A DNA stretch of 26,138 nucleotides. Source: a virus. The stretch lies in IMG/VR virus record IMGVR_UViG_3300025120_000470, positions 1 through 26,138 of that record. The stretch is one strand, 5' to 3'. Position numbers and translations under genes: made by a program. The notes beneath the pieces are model-generated. The model saw only the letters and a program-made list of their open reading frames with translations, did not search any database and was not told the origin of the DNA. Shown here piece after piece: positions 6,253 to 12,342 of the stretch (positions are counted from its first letter, which is position 1; each line of letters begins with the position of its first letter).

Positions 6253-7280
6253 GAGAGTTAATTTACGACTTTGCTCAATGGTTATCAACTAAGAGTTATT
6301 CGCCTCCTAGAGTAGAATACTATTCGCATATTGCAGGTATGGATAAGTGGGCACCAGTTCAACCTACTGCTAGATTTATGCCTAAGTGGTACAAAGACTT
6401 ACCTAAGAGAGATACTACTGATGAACAGTTGACAGACCATAAAGAAGGTCAAGCACTCTCAAGAGGTATACCTCATGGCATTCATCCAGACTTTGATACA
6501 TGGGGTCACACAATCAAAACTTGTCCTGGTATGCAAGATATTCTTACACTAGGTTACACTGTGCCTTTTTGGGCGAACAGTGTTCTTAATACTACTCTAG
6601 ATGGTAAACAAGTATTAGCACACACTTCTTCAGAAGGTTCTTCTTATAATTACGGTGATCCAGAATATGCTAATGGAGACCATACAAAAATTAAAACACT
6701 AGAACCTGACAGTGAACAAGTACGAGCATATCTAATGGGACTAGGTTACACCGCAGAAGATGTAGGTGATTGGCGTAAATTTCATAAGAGAGAAGATATA
6801 TCTCCTAGTTGGAAGACACATCCTCAGTCTCAATACTCAACAATGATAGATGAGTTACCTGAAGAGTGGTGTACTGCACTTCTTAAATTAGAGACACCAT
6901 GGAGAATAGTGACGCCCAAAGGTTGGAGTACTCTTTTGATTGATCCTACATTTCAATTTAATGATTGTATGCAGGCAGTTCCTGGAATACTTAATACTGA
7001 CTATTGGCACGAAAGCAATATGTTCTTTTTTGTTAAGAGAAGAGGTGTGCAGTTTGCTATGACGTTCGGTCAACCTCTAGTTACACATATACCAATTCAG
7101 AGAAAGAAGTTACCTCTTGAAATACGATTAGCAAATGATGCTGATGTAGAAAGAGATAGAGAAGCATTCGACCTAATCAATACTCAATGGAGAGGATCGA
7201 AGGCATATAGAATAGCAATGAAGACGCTAGGATTTAAGCAAGAAAAAGAGAAAGGGGGTAAGTGTCCGTATAACCACTGA
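6249..7280 (+). CDS. Large conserved phage protein of unknown function (343 aa)
   Basis: The frame is open from GTG 6249, which overlaps the previous stop. The protein contains VEYYSHIAGMDKWAPVQPTA, RFMPKWYKDLP, KTCPGMQDILTLGYTVPFW, LETPWRIVTPKGWSTLLIDP and a Cys/His-ended tail (GGKCPYNH). I remember similar proteins in marine T4-like phages but no assigned function. The W/P-rich repeated turns and several His/Cys suggest a folded globular enzyme or metal protein, which is only a guess. No signal peptide or membrane helix. Confidence 0.7.
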   Translation: MRELIYDFAQWLSTKSYSPPRVEYYSHIAGMDKWAPVQPTARFMPKWYKDLPKRDTTDEQLTDHKEGQALSRGIPHGIHPDFDTWGHTIKTCPGMQDILTLGYTVPFWANSVLNTTLDGKQVLAHTSSEGSSYNYGDPEYANGDHTKIKTLEPDSEQVRAYLMGLGYTAEDVGDWRKFHKREDISPSWKTHPQSQYSTMIDELPEEWCTALLKLETPWRIVTPKGWSTLLIDPTFQFNDCMQAVPGILNTDYWHESNMFFFVKRRGVQFAMTFGQPLVTHIPIQRKKLPLEIRLANDADVERDREAFDLINTQWRGSKAYRIAMKTLGFKQEKEKGGKCPYNH

Positions 7281-7332
7281 TGATGAGATTTGATGACCTT
7301 ATAAGATGGTGACACATTCAAAAGGAGAACTC

Positions 7333-8091
7333 ATGTCAAGACAACGTAAAAATAAAGTACCAGTTCGTGCAAAGTGTTTAACTAAAACATCATTAAAAAA
7401 TATTGAACCAATGACAGTCAATCAAAGTAAAACATTTGACGCATTTCAAAATGATAAGAACTTAATGTTGCATGGTTGTGCAGGTACAGGAAAAACATTT
7501 ATAATGATTTACCTTGCGATGAAAGCAGTGCTTTCAAGAAGAGTAGAACAGACGAAAGTTGTCATCGTGCGTTCTATGTTACCAACAAGAGACATAGGTT
7601 TCTTACCTGGTTCGCAGGAAGAGAAAATGTCTGTTTATACAGAACCATATTATTCATTATTCGATGAGTTGTTTCCTGAAGTAGAGAACCCATACGAACT
7701 TGCTAAATATCAAGACATACTAGAGTTTATGCCCACATCATATATAAGAGGTATAACATTAAAAGATTCCTATATTATTGTAGATGAATGTCAGAATTTG
7801 AACTTTCACGAATTAGATACAATCATTACTAGGGTTGGTCAAAATTCTCGCATCTCATTTTGTGGAGACTTTATGCAAACTGATTTAGTAAAGCAATCAG
7901 AGCAAACGGGTATTATCCAGTTTATGGATATTATAAAGAATATGTCTTCTTTCGATATGATAGATTTTACCGAAGAAGACATTGTAAGAAGCGGTCTAGT
8001 TAAAGAATACATCTTAGCAAAGAACCGCAAAGAGTACAGAGGGTTATTCGAAAGTGTAGACAAAAAAATGTCACAAAAACTCTGTGCATAA
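7333..8091 (+). CDS. phoH: PhoH-like P-loop ATPase
   Basis: A 252-aa PhoH-family ATPase/helicase-like protein. Walker A is GCAGTGKT (residues 48-55), and Walker B is YIIVDECQN (about 147-155, Asp151/Glu152). VIVRSMLPTRDIGFLPGS and FCGDFMQTD are also typical PhoH segments. phoH is among the commonest auxiliary genes of marine phages; its biochemical role is still debated (RNA metabolism, phosphate stress). The open frame extends upstream to 7306, but AAAAGGAG precedes ATG 7333 at ideal distance, so I start there. A late-type CATAAATA box overlaps the 3' end for the next genes. Confidence 0.92.
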   Translation: MSRQRKNKVPVRAKCLTKTSLKNIEPMTVNQSKTFDAFQNDKNLMLHGCAGTGKTFIMIYLAMKAVLSRRVEQTKVVIVRSMLPTRDIGFLPGSQEEKMSVYTEPYYSLFDELFPEVENPYELAKYQDILEFMPTSYIRGITLKDSYIIVDECQNLNFHELDTIITRVGQNSRISFCGDFMQTDLVKQSEQTGIIQFMDIIKNMSSFDMIDFTEEDIVRSGLVKEYILAKNRKEYRGLFESVDKKMSQKLCA

Positions 8092-8094
8092 ATA
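8087..8094 (+). promoter_or_regulatory. Late-promoter-like box before the lysis genes
   Basis: CATAAATA, one mismatch from the T4 late box, lies 13 nt before the ATG of the small membrane protein and directly upstream of its AGGAGG ribosome site. Confidence 0.4.
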
Positions 8095-8107
8095 ATAGGA
8101 GGTCAAT

Positions 8108-8269
8108 ATGACTACATGGATTAAAGACAGAATTAAAGAAAGAACAAGTTGGGATGGCGCTGGATTAATTATTCTCGGTTGCCTAGTACTGTTCCTGTCA
8201 CCACTAGCAAAGATTGCCGCAGGTATTGCCATTGCGTGGGGTGCCTGGACAATCATTAAAAAAGGATAA
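8108..8269 (+). CDS. Small membrane protein, holin candidate (53 aa)
   Basis: The protein starts MTTWIKDRIKERTSWDGAGL and then has two short hydrophobic stretches (LIILGCLVLFLSPLAKI and AAGIAIAWGAWTII) that could form one or two membrane helices, ending KKG. AGGAGG precedes the ATG. It sits 6 nt upstream of a GH108 endolysin, an arrangement typical of holin-endolysin pairs, so a holin or lysis-accessory role is reasonable but unproven. The family with TSWDGA near the N-terminus recurs in marine phages. Confidence 0.65.
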   Translation: MTTWIKDRIKERTSWDGAGLIILGCLVLFLSPLAKIAAGIAIAWGAWTIIKKG

Positions 8270-8275
8270 AGTAAA

Positions 8276-8875
8276 ATGGCACAACATAATTTTGGAAACT
8301 GCGTTCATAAAGTATTACGACATGAAGGCGGTTATGTAAATCATCCTGATGATCCAGGCGGAATTACAAATTTGGGAGTTACTAAGAAAGTCTATGACGC
8401 ATGGACTGGAAAAGAAAGTACAGTAGACCAGATGAAAGCATTGAATGACGAAGATGTAAAACCAATCTACGAAGAAAACTATTGGAACAAAATCAAAGGC
8501 GATGAACTACCAAATGGTTTAGATTTGTGTATCTTTGACTTTGGCGTAAACGCAGGACCTAGTCGTGCCGCCAAGATGATACAGAAGATGGCAGATACTA
8601 CTGTTGATGGTGGAATCGGTCCTAATACTATTAAAGCAATTAATGCTCTAGTAAAAAAAGATGGACTTGAAGAAGTTATTAATTTGTATCAAACAAAGCG
8701 TCAAGCATATTATGAAAGTCTAAAACACTTTGATACATTTGGTAGAGGTTGGACTCGTAGAAATGAAGATACAACTGCATATGCTCTAGAGATGGCAGAA
8801 TGGCCAGAGCAATGGAATGAACAGTCGCCAGAAGAAAAAGCAAAAATCAAAGCAGAAGAAGAAGCGGCGAAATAA
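8276..8875 (+). CDS. Endolysin, glycoside hydrolase family 108 (N-acetylmuramidase-like)
   Basis: A 199-aa peptidoglycan hydrolase. The GH108 signature RHEGGYVNHPDDPGGITNLGVT occupies residues 15-36 with the catalytic Glu17. The second conserved part, LDLCIFDFGVNAGPSRAAKMIQ, is the PG_binding_3 region, and TVDGGIGPNTIKAI follows. The C-terminus is a charged Glu/Ala/Lys tail. There is no signal peptide, so export would need the neighbouring holin candidate. The window also encodes a second, secreted wall hydrolase at 12390. The assignment is secure. Confidence 0.92.
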   Translation: MAQHNFGNCVHKVLRHEGGYVNHPDDPGGITNLGVTKKVYDAWTGKESTVDQMKALNDEDVKPIYEENYWNKIKGDELPNGLDLCIFDFGVNAGPSRAAKMIQKMADTTVDGGIGPNTIKAINALVKKDGLEEVINLYQTKRQAYYESLKHFDTFGRGWTRRNEDTTAYALEMAEWPEQWNEQSPEEKAKIKAEEEAAK

Positions 8876-8879
8876 ACAC

Positions 8880-8908
8880 TTGACTTTATTATAACAGTGT
8901 GATATAAT
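8880..8908 (+). promoter_or_regulatory. Sigma70-type promoter of the Cas4/MGME1-like nuclease gene
   Basis: TTGACT (8880-8885), a 17-nt spacer and TATAAT (8903-8908). The predicted start near 8915 gives a 20-nt leader with the GAGG ribosome site before the GTG at 8935. Confidence 0.75.
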
Positions 8909-8934
8909 ACTATATTACACTTGAGGATTATGAT

Positions 8935-9594
8935 GTGCTATTTAAACACTTAGAAGAAAAAAAGTTAGTTGAACTAAAAACAATTAACGAGAACAATCGA
9001 AGACTGTATGTGACACCAGAAGGTAAACAATATCCTTCAGTCACTACAGTCCTCGGTTGGGACACTAAGCAAGGTATCTTAGAATGGCGTAAGCGAGTAG
9101 GCGAAGCGGCGGCGAATAAAATAAGCAGACAAGCATCTGCTAGAGGTAGTCGCTTTCATTATCAGTGCGAAGATTATCTTGATAACAAAGAACCTAAGAT
9201 AGAAGGTCCTGGTGAGAAGTCAATGTTCACTAGTATAGTGCCTTTTCTTAATAGAATACAAAACATACATCTACAAGAAAAGAGTTTATACTCTGACCAC
9301 TTGCAGACTGCAGGTCGTGTAGATTGTATTGCAGATTTTGATGGTAGACTATCTATCATCGACTTCAAGACTTCAAGTAAACCTAAATCAAAAGAATGGA
9401 TTACAAATTATTTTTGTCAAGGTTCTGCTTATGCAGTTATGTATGAAGAACGTACTGGTATACCGATTGATACTATTACTATTCTTATGGCAGTTGAAGG
9501 TAATGAAGCACAACTCTTTCAAGTAAAGAGAGATGATTATATCAACAAATATCTTGATATAAGAAATAGATATAGAGATGCAAATGGACATTGA
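8935..9594 (+). CDS. PD-(D/E)XK exonuclease, Cas4/MGME1-like
   Basis: A 219-aa nuclease of the PD-(D/E)XK superfamily. The active-site strand order is clear: AGRVDCIADFDGRLSIIDFKTSSKPK (about residues 129-154) carries the catalytic Asp and the D-x-K triad, preceded by RGSRFHYQCEDYL, a typical H motif, and followed by YFCQGSAYAVMYEE with the Q-Y element. YPSVTTVLG at the N-terminus matches Cas4/MGME1-like phage exonucleases. A role in recombination, DNA processing or host DNA turnover is likely. The GTG start is chosen from GAGG 9 nt upstream and its own promoter. Confidence 0.88.
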   Translation: MLFKHLEEKKLVELKTINENNRRLYVTPEGKQYPSVTTVLGWDTKQGILEWRKRVGEAAANKISRQASARGSRFHYQCEDYLDNKEPKIEGPGEKSMFTSIVPFLNRIQNIHLQEKSLYSDHLQTAGRVDCIADFDGRLSIIDFKTSSKPKSKEWITNYFCQGSAYAVMYEERTGIPIDTITILMAVEGNEAQLFQVKRDDYINKYLDIRNRYRDANGH

Positions 9595-9676
9595 TAATGT
9601 GCGACTTTTTATCACAGAGATATATAAAGCATTTTTACCAAAAGATATAATACATAAAAGTAGAGAAGACCCTTAG
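9584..9676 (+). CDS. Possible tiny ORF (30 aa)
   Basis: ATG 9584, inside the end of the nuclease gene, opens a 30-codon frame (MDIDNVRLFITEIYKAFLPK...) that ends at TAG 9674, just upstream of the next gene's AGGAGA. The ribosome site (AGAGA) is weak. It fills the gap neatly but is too short to be sure of. Confidence 0.3.
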   Translation: MDIDNVRLFITEIYKAFLPKDIIHKSREDP

Positions 9677-9685
9677 GAGATTAAT

Positions 9686-10072
9686 ATGAACACTAAAATA
9701 TTCTTATCAGGTTGTGTCGTAGTTTGGTCGCTAACTTTCATGGCAGGCCTTGCTTTTGGTGAACCAAAGCAAGACGATAATTCACCAACAGGCGAAATGT
9801 TTGGGTTAGAGAAACCAGTATCGTGTACCACAGATGACTATGACGAAATCAAAAAGAAACTACAGAAGTCTCACGGAGAAGTGGGAGTTGTTAGATTTAT
9901 TTCAGCAGATGGAACTGTTGTTGAAGTATTAGCAAATCCTTCAACAGGAACTTCAACTGTATTAGAATTTCTTGCTAATCGTGAAGTAACTTGTATAATA
10001 TCTACTGGTGGTGGTGCAGAGTATAATACTAATCTCTTTAAGGGTATTAACCCACCAGGAATTTCCACATAA
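9686..10072 (+). CDS. Secreted hypothetical protein with signal peptide (128 aa)
   Basis: The N-terminus MNTKIFLSGCVVVWSLTFMA followed by GLAFGEPK has the basic start, hydrophobic core and small-residue cleavage site (GLAFG-EP) of a Sec signal peptide, so the mature protein (about 103 aa) is probably periplasmic. It contains three Cys, two of them after the signal (VSCTTDD, VTCIIST), that could form a disulfide, and a Gly-rich IISTGGGAEY. AGGAGA precedes the ATG. No family recognised; small periplasmic proteins of this form are frequent in marine T4-like phages. Confidence 0.7.
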   Translation: MNTKIFLSGCVVVWSLTFMAGLAFGEPKQDDNSPTGEMFGLEKPVSCTTDDYDEIKKKLQKSHGEVGVVRFISADGTVVEVLANPSTGTSTVLEFLANREVTCIISTGGGAEYNTNLFKGINPPGIST

Positions 10073-10080
10073 TATAAATA
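10073..10080 (+). promoter_or_regulatory. T4-type late promoter box upstream of the Rieske-type gene
   Basis: Perfect TATAAATA directly after the preceding stop codon, 26 nt before the ATG at 10106. Confidence 0.6.
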
Positions 10081-10105
10081 TTTGATACGGCAGAAGGAGA
10101 ATGCT

Positions 10106-11197
10106 ATGCCACCTCGTAATCATAAGCAGTGGTCATCTGCACCACAAGTAGAAGCAATCAGTAGTGCTTGTTATAATAGTTTTGAAATCCATCAACAAGA
10201 ACAAGATAAAATCTTTTCTAAAGTTTGGGTTCCCATGTGTCACAAATCAGAGATGCCAAATGCAGGTAATTTTAGAACGACACAAATTGCAGGCGTTAAT
10301 ATTATTGCAGTCAATAACGGCGATACAATTAAGTCTTATCTGAATACAGGTAAGATTAATACACCTTCAGGAACAATGACTAGAGTAGAATTCCTAATGA
10401 ATGATTATAAGGAATTATATACAGAAGTTAAACACGGAGGTATGGTGTGGACAACTCTAAACGAAAACCCCACACAGTCAGTAGAAGAATGGACTGCAGG
10501 TGCATTTGATTGTATTGCAGACGCAATCGACACAGAAGAATTAGAAGTCTTTCACTATCATAAGGCAGTGATTAATACAAACTATAAATTGTGGCATGAC
10601 ACAAACAGTGAATTCTATCACGACTTCATGCATTACTTTAATAGAGTATCAGGATTCAACGATGAATATTTCGCTAGAAAGAATATTCCTTTTGATAACG
10701 GTCATGTTAATGTTAGTAGTTTTACTGTTAATTATGAAGAGTATTCAGGATTTGAAGATAGAGGGGAATTATCTTTTCCCAATCTGCCGCCCAACCAGTG
10801 GTACATGGTTGACCTCTTTCCAGGATTCAACTTTAACCTCCGTGGGAGTGCATATCGTTCAGACGCAGTGACACCACTAGGTCCGAATAAAGTTCTGATT
10901 GAGTTTCGTGGATATGGATTGTTAAGTGATACGAAAGAAGAAAGACTAACTCGTATCAATCATCATAATTCTATATGGGGTCCTTTTGGTCGCAACTTGC
11001 ACGAAGACTTGATTGGTGTTGCTGGTCAAGGTGTAACAATGCGTGAAGGTACAGAAGCAAGAAACATTCTTCATGGTAGACATGAGAACAGTACAATACA
11101 TGATGAAGTCGGTATGAGACATTACTATAGTGAATGGGGAAAGTATTTAGATATTGATCCATATTTTTCAGAAAAAGTACTTGACAAAGTTGCTTGA
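10106..11197 (+). CDS. Rieske-type oxygenase alpha-subunit homologue lacking Rieske cluster ligands
   Basis: A 363-aa protein laid out like a Rieske non-heme iron oxygenase. Residues 23-80 (YNSFEIHQQEQDKIFSKVWV, then CHKSEMPNAGNF and an N after SYL) match the N-terminal Rieske domain. The catalytic domain shows NYKLWHDTNSEFYHDFMHYF (about 159-178, candidate iron ligands His172 and His176) and HEDLIGVAGQG (Asp301). The CxH...CxxH ligands of the [2Fe-2S] cluster are missing: where the first pair should follow residue 80 there is TGKINTPSG, and the second place reads EVKHGGMVW with one His and no Cys. Electron delivery must therefore differ, or the function has changed. AAGGAG fixes the start; the longer frame from TTG 10082 is less likely. 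Confidence 0.78.
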   Translation: MPPRNHKQWSSAPQVEAISSACYNSFEIHQQEQDKIFSKVWVPMCHKSEMPNAGNFRTTQIAGVNIIAVNNGDTIKSYLNTGKINTPSGTMTRVEFLMNDYKELYTEVKHGGMVWTTLNENPTQSVEEWTAGAFDCIADAIDTEELEVFHYHKAVINTNYKLWHDTNSEFYHDFMHYFNRVSGFNDEYFARKNIPFDNGHVNVSSFTVNYEEYSGFEDRGELSFPNLPPNQWYMVDLFPGFNFNLRGSAYRSDAVTPLGPNKVLIEFRGYGLLSDTKEERLTRINHHNSIWGPFGRNLHEDLIGVAGQGVTMREGTEARNILHGRHENSTIHDEVGMRHYYSEWGKYLDIDPYFSEKVLDKVA

Positions 11198-11211
11198 GTA
11201 TGATATAAATA
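11181..11211 (+). promoter_or_regulatory. tmRNA promoter: sigma70-type with overlapping late box
   Basis: TTGACA (11181-11186), a 17-nt spacer and TATAAA (11204-11209) lie in the last codons of the Rieske-type gene and just beyond it. The -10 is itself part of TATAAATA (11204-11211), the T4 late box. The predicted start at about 11216 coincides with the first paired base of the tmRNA acceptor piece (11217). Confidence 0.75.
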
Positions 11212-11280
11212 AGATTACAGTTTGTTGATACAATCTGAATGACGGACAGGACGAGGGTGCGATACCCTCCGCCTCCACCA

Positions 11281-11400
11281 TAATTACTTGAGGACAATAT
11301 GTTTGATAGACTAACAGAGTTTTTTATAAAACTTTTTAAGATACACGAAATTCCACCAGTAAGATATCTATCAGGTGTTGGTAAATCGAGTAATTATGAT
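11281..11400 (+). other. tmRNA intervening segment between acceptor and coding pieces
   Basis: These 120 nt separate the acceptor CCA (11278-11280) from the mature 5' G (11401). In two-piece tmRNAs such a segment is cut out of the precursor by end-processing nucleases (RNase P at the new 5' end; a 3' endonuclease or exonucleases after CCA). Here it also contains a ribosome site and ATG of a 47-codon ORF. Confidence 0.75.
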
Positions 11401-11442
11401 GGGGGCGAAATAGGATCGACTGACGTAGATAAGAAAGAGTAG
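11299..11442 (+). CDS. Candidate 47-aa ORF through the tmRNA intervening segment
   Basis: ATG 11299 has TTGAGGAC at ideal spacing and opens a frame starting MFDRLTEFFIKLFKIHEIPP, continuing VRYLSGVGKSSNYDGGEIGS and stopping at TAG 11440. About two thirds lies in the intervening segment and the last 14 codons lie inside the tmRNA coding piece, including the acceptor strand. The amphipathic N-terminus resembles other tiny ORFs of this phage. Translation and tmRNA folding of the same molecule would compete. It may equally be a chance ORF. Confidence 0.45.
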   Translation: MFDRLTEFFIKLFKIHEIPPVRYLSGVGKSSNYDGGEIGSTDVDKKE

Positions 11443-11482
11443 AACTGTCGGGTGACTGCGTAATTGGTCAAACACTACAAAC

Positions 11483-11527
11483 GCAAACGATAACTTTGCA
11501 CATTCAGAATACGCCCTAGCGGCATAA
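11483..11527 (+). other. tmRNA tag reading frame (ANDNFAHSEYALAA)
   Basis: Resume codon GCA at 11483 begins 14 sense codons A-N-D-N-F-A-H-S-E-Y-A-L-A-A followed by TAA 11525-11527. The C-terminal YALAA is the classical ClpXP/FtsH degron, and the ANDNFA start resembles alphaproteobacterial tags such as that of Caulobacter. The 3' part of the frame contributes to helix P5, as in bacterial tmRNAs. Confidence 0.92.
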
Positions 11528-11529
11528 TC

Positions 11530-11569
11530 TGAGGGGTTGGTCACTTACCTTGCAACAGAAAAGTGACAC
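11530..11569 (+). repeat. 40-bp direct repeat, copy 1 (tmRNA terminal pseudoknot)
   Basis: An exact 40-bp repeat with copy 2 at 11848-11887. Within it GTCACTT (11540-11546) pairs with AAGTGAC (11561-11567) and GAGG (11531-11534) with CCTT (11548-11551), giving a canonical H-type pseudoknot (loops of 5, 1 and 9 nt). This copy directly follows P5 of the tmRNA. Confidence 0.9.
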
Positions 11570-11611
11570 ACACACATACACAAGTATGCGTGACACACAC
11601 ATACACACAAG
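11563..11611 (+). repeat. Imperfect CA-rich 22-bp direct repeat pair
   Basis: Two closely similar 22-mers at 11563-11584 and 11590-11611 both start gtgacacacacac/gtgacacacacat and end acacaag, separated by 5 nt. They link the end of the tmRNA to the ribosome site of the next gene and look like a local duplication or slippage product. Confidence 0.7.
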
Positions 11612-11621
11612 GAGAAATAGT

Positions 11622-11840
11622 ATGAGTAATCCATTCGATTTACGCTTCTCAATGATTGAGAGTGCTAAACAAATTCTAATAGAACAGTATCACACTGACT
11701 GTGGACATCTAAAAGAGAAATACTTTGCAGAACTGGAAAGAGGACTAGATGTTCAGTTTCCTGAACTGCCAACATTTCCAACATTCGGAGATATCAGTAA
11801 CCTGGCAAATGAGATGAACTCTTTCGTTTCACAACGCTAA
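11622..11840 (+). CDS. Small conserved phage protein (72 aa) between the 40-bp repeats
   Basis: The protein starts MSNPFDLRFSMIESAKQILI and ends ISNLANEMNSFVSQR, a helical 72-aa form with a Pro-rich PELPTFPTF linker. It resembles a small family I recall from marine T4-like phages (NPF-L/V-RF near the N-terminus, FVS(K/Q) at the C-terminus); function unknown. AAGGAG precedes the ATG. It lies between the two exact 40-bp copies of the tmRNA pseudoknot, ending 7 nt before copy 2, so it may have entered the locus with, or been isolated by, that duplication. Confidence 0.72.
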   Translation: MSNPFDLRFSMIESAKQILIEQYHTDCGHLKEKYFAELERGLDVQFPELPTFPTFGDISNLANEMNSFVSQR

Positions 11841-11847
11841 CTAATAA

Positions 11848-11887
11848 TGAGGGGTTGGTCACTTACCTTGCAACAGAAAAGTGACAC
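11848..11887 (+). repeat. 40-bp direct repeat, copy 2
   Basis: Identical over 40 bp to 11530-11569, 318 bp downstream, and able to form the same pseudoknot. It sits between the small 72-aa gene and the membrane protein gene. Here no tag frame precedes it. Confidence 0.9.
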
Positions 11888-11904
11888 TTTATTATAGGTG
11901 TGTG

Positions 11905-12336
11905 ATGTATAGAATAACTGGTTACTTCAAAAATCATGTTGTAGTGAGATACTACGCTGACAAATATGATGCAATAGATTTCAAAGATACTATAGATGCA
12001 CACTACCCTTTGAAAGTAACATTTGAACAAGGAGTATATCCAATGAGAACTTTTATTGTGAATTCTTGGAATTCAATTATGAATGCTGACTTTAACCCAC
12101 TCAGAAACATTCCTGACTTACAGGTACGACATTTAGTATTACAAGTACTTGCTTGGATGTGGTGCATCGTATTTGCTTTTATTGTAGGTAGTTGGACTGC
12201 TTTCGGTATTAGTGCAGTAGTTCATGTTCTACTACTTGCCGCAATCGCAATCACAGTAGGAACATTTGAAACTGCCAGACGCAATCCTCAGTACTTCGGT
12301 GGACTAGGAAGAGCAAACGGCGGCGAACACGAATAA
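11905..12336 (+). CDS. Two-span membrane protein, possibly with an extra N-terminal domain
   Basis: From ATG 11905 the frame encodes 143 aa. Residues 1-46 (MYRITGYFKNHVVVRYYADK...) form a small soluble-looking domain. From Met47 the sequence MRTFIVNSWNSIMNADFNPL, then IPDLQVRHLVLQVLAWMWCI and further hydrophobic stretches resembles a conserved membrane protein of marine T4-like phages with two membrane helices (roughly residues 78-98 and 103-125). Met47 (ATG 12043) has its own strong GGAG at 8-nt spacing, so either the long protein or a 97-aa protein, or both, may be made. The frame also opens at GTG 11881 within repeat copy 2, less likely. Ends GGEHE. Confidence 0.65.
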   Translation: MYRITGYFKNHVVVRYYADKYDAIDFKDTIDAHYPLKVTFEQGVYPMRTFIVNSWNSIMNADFNPLRNIPDLQVRHLVLQVLAWMWCIVFAFIVGSWTAFGISAVVHVLLLAAIAITVGTFETARRNPQYFGGLGRANGGEHE

Positions 12337-12342
12337 CTTTCA

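Larger units (their letters stand above)
11216..11568 (+). ncRNA. ssrA: Circularly permuted two-piece tmRNA
   Basis: The gene is permuted: the acceptor piece (about 11216-11280) ends in ...CGCCTCCACCA and precedes the coding piece, which begins GGGGGCGAAATAGGATCGAC at 11401. The two halves pair: 11401-11407 with 11270-11276 (7 bp, including a G3-U70 wobble, the alanyl-tRNA synthetase identity element, and A73). The T arm is GAGGG/CCCTC (11253-11257/11265-11269). P2 forms from TAGAT 11426-11430 with ATCTG 11233-11237 and AACTGT 11443-11448 with ACAGTT 11217-11222. The tag frame 11483-11527 encodes ANDNFAHSEYALAA. P5 is TCAGA/TCTGA, and a terminal H-type pseudoknot follows (11531-11567). The T loop TGCGATA departs from the usual T-psi-C by G at position 55. 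tmRNA with SmpB frees stalled ribosomes and tags proteins for proteolysis. The 3' end is approximate. Confidence 0.9.

Noticed and set aside
11230-11280. A stand-alone tRNA ending CGCCTCCACCA
   Set aside because: There is no anticodon arm or 5' acceptor strand upstream. The 5' strand is found 120 nt downstream at 11401, which makes it the tmRNA acceptor piece.
11563-11611. CA-rich repeats as a CRISPR array or microsatellite-type origin
   Set aside because: Only two imperfect 22-mers with a 5-nt gap; no regular spacers and no cas or replication genes nearby.
11530-11887. The 40-bp repeats as true att sites of an integrated element
   Set aside because: The interval has no integrase or recombinase and holds a single 72-aa gene. 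Duplication of a tmRNA end is seen, but site-specific integration is not supported.
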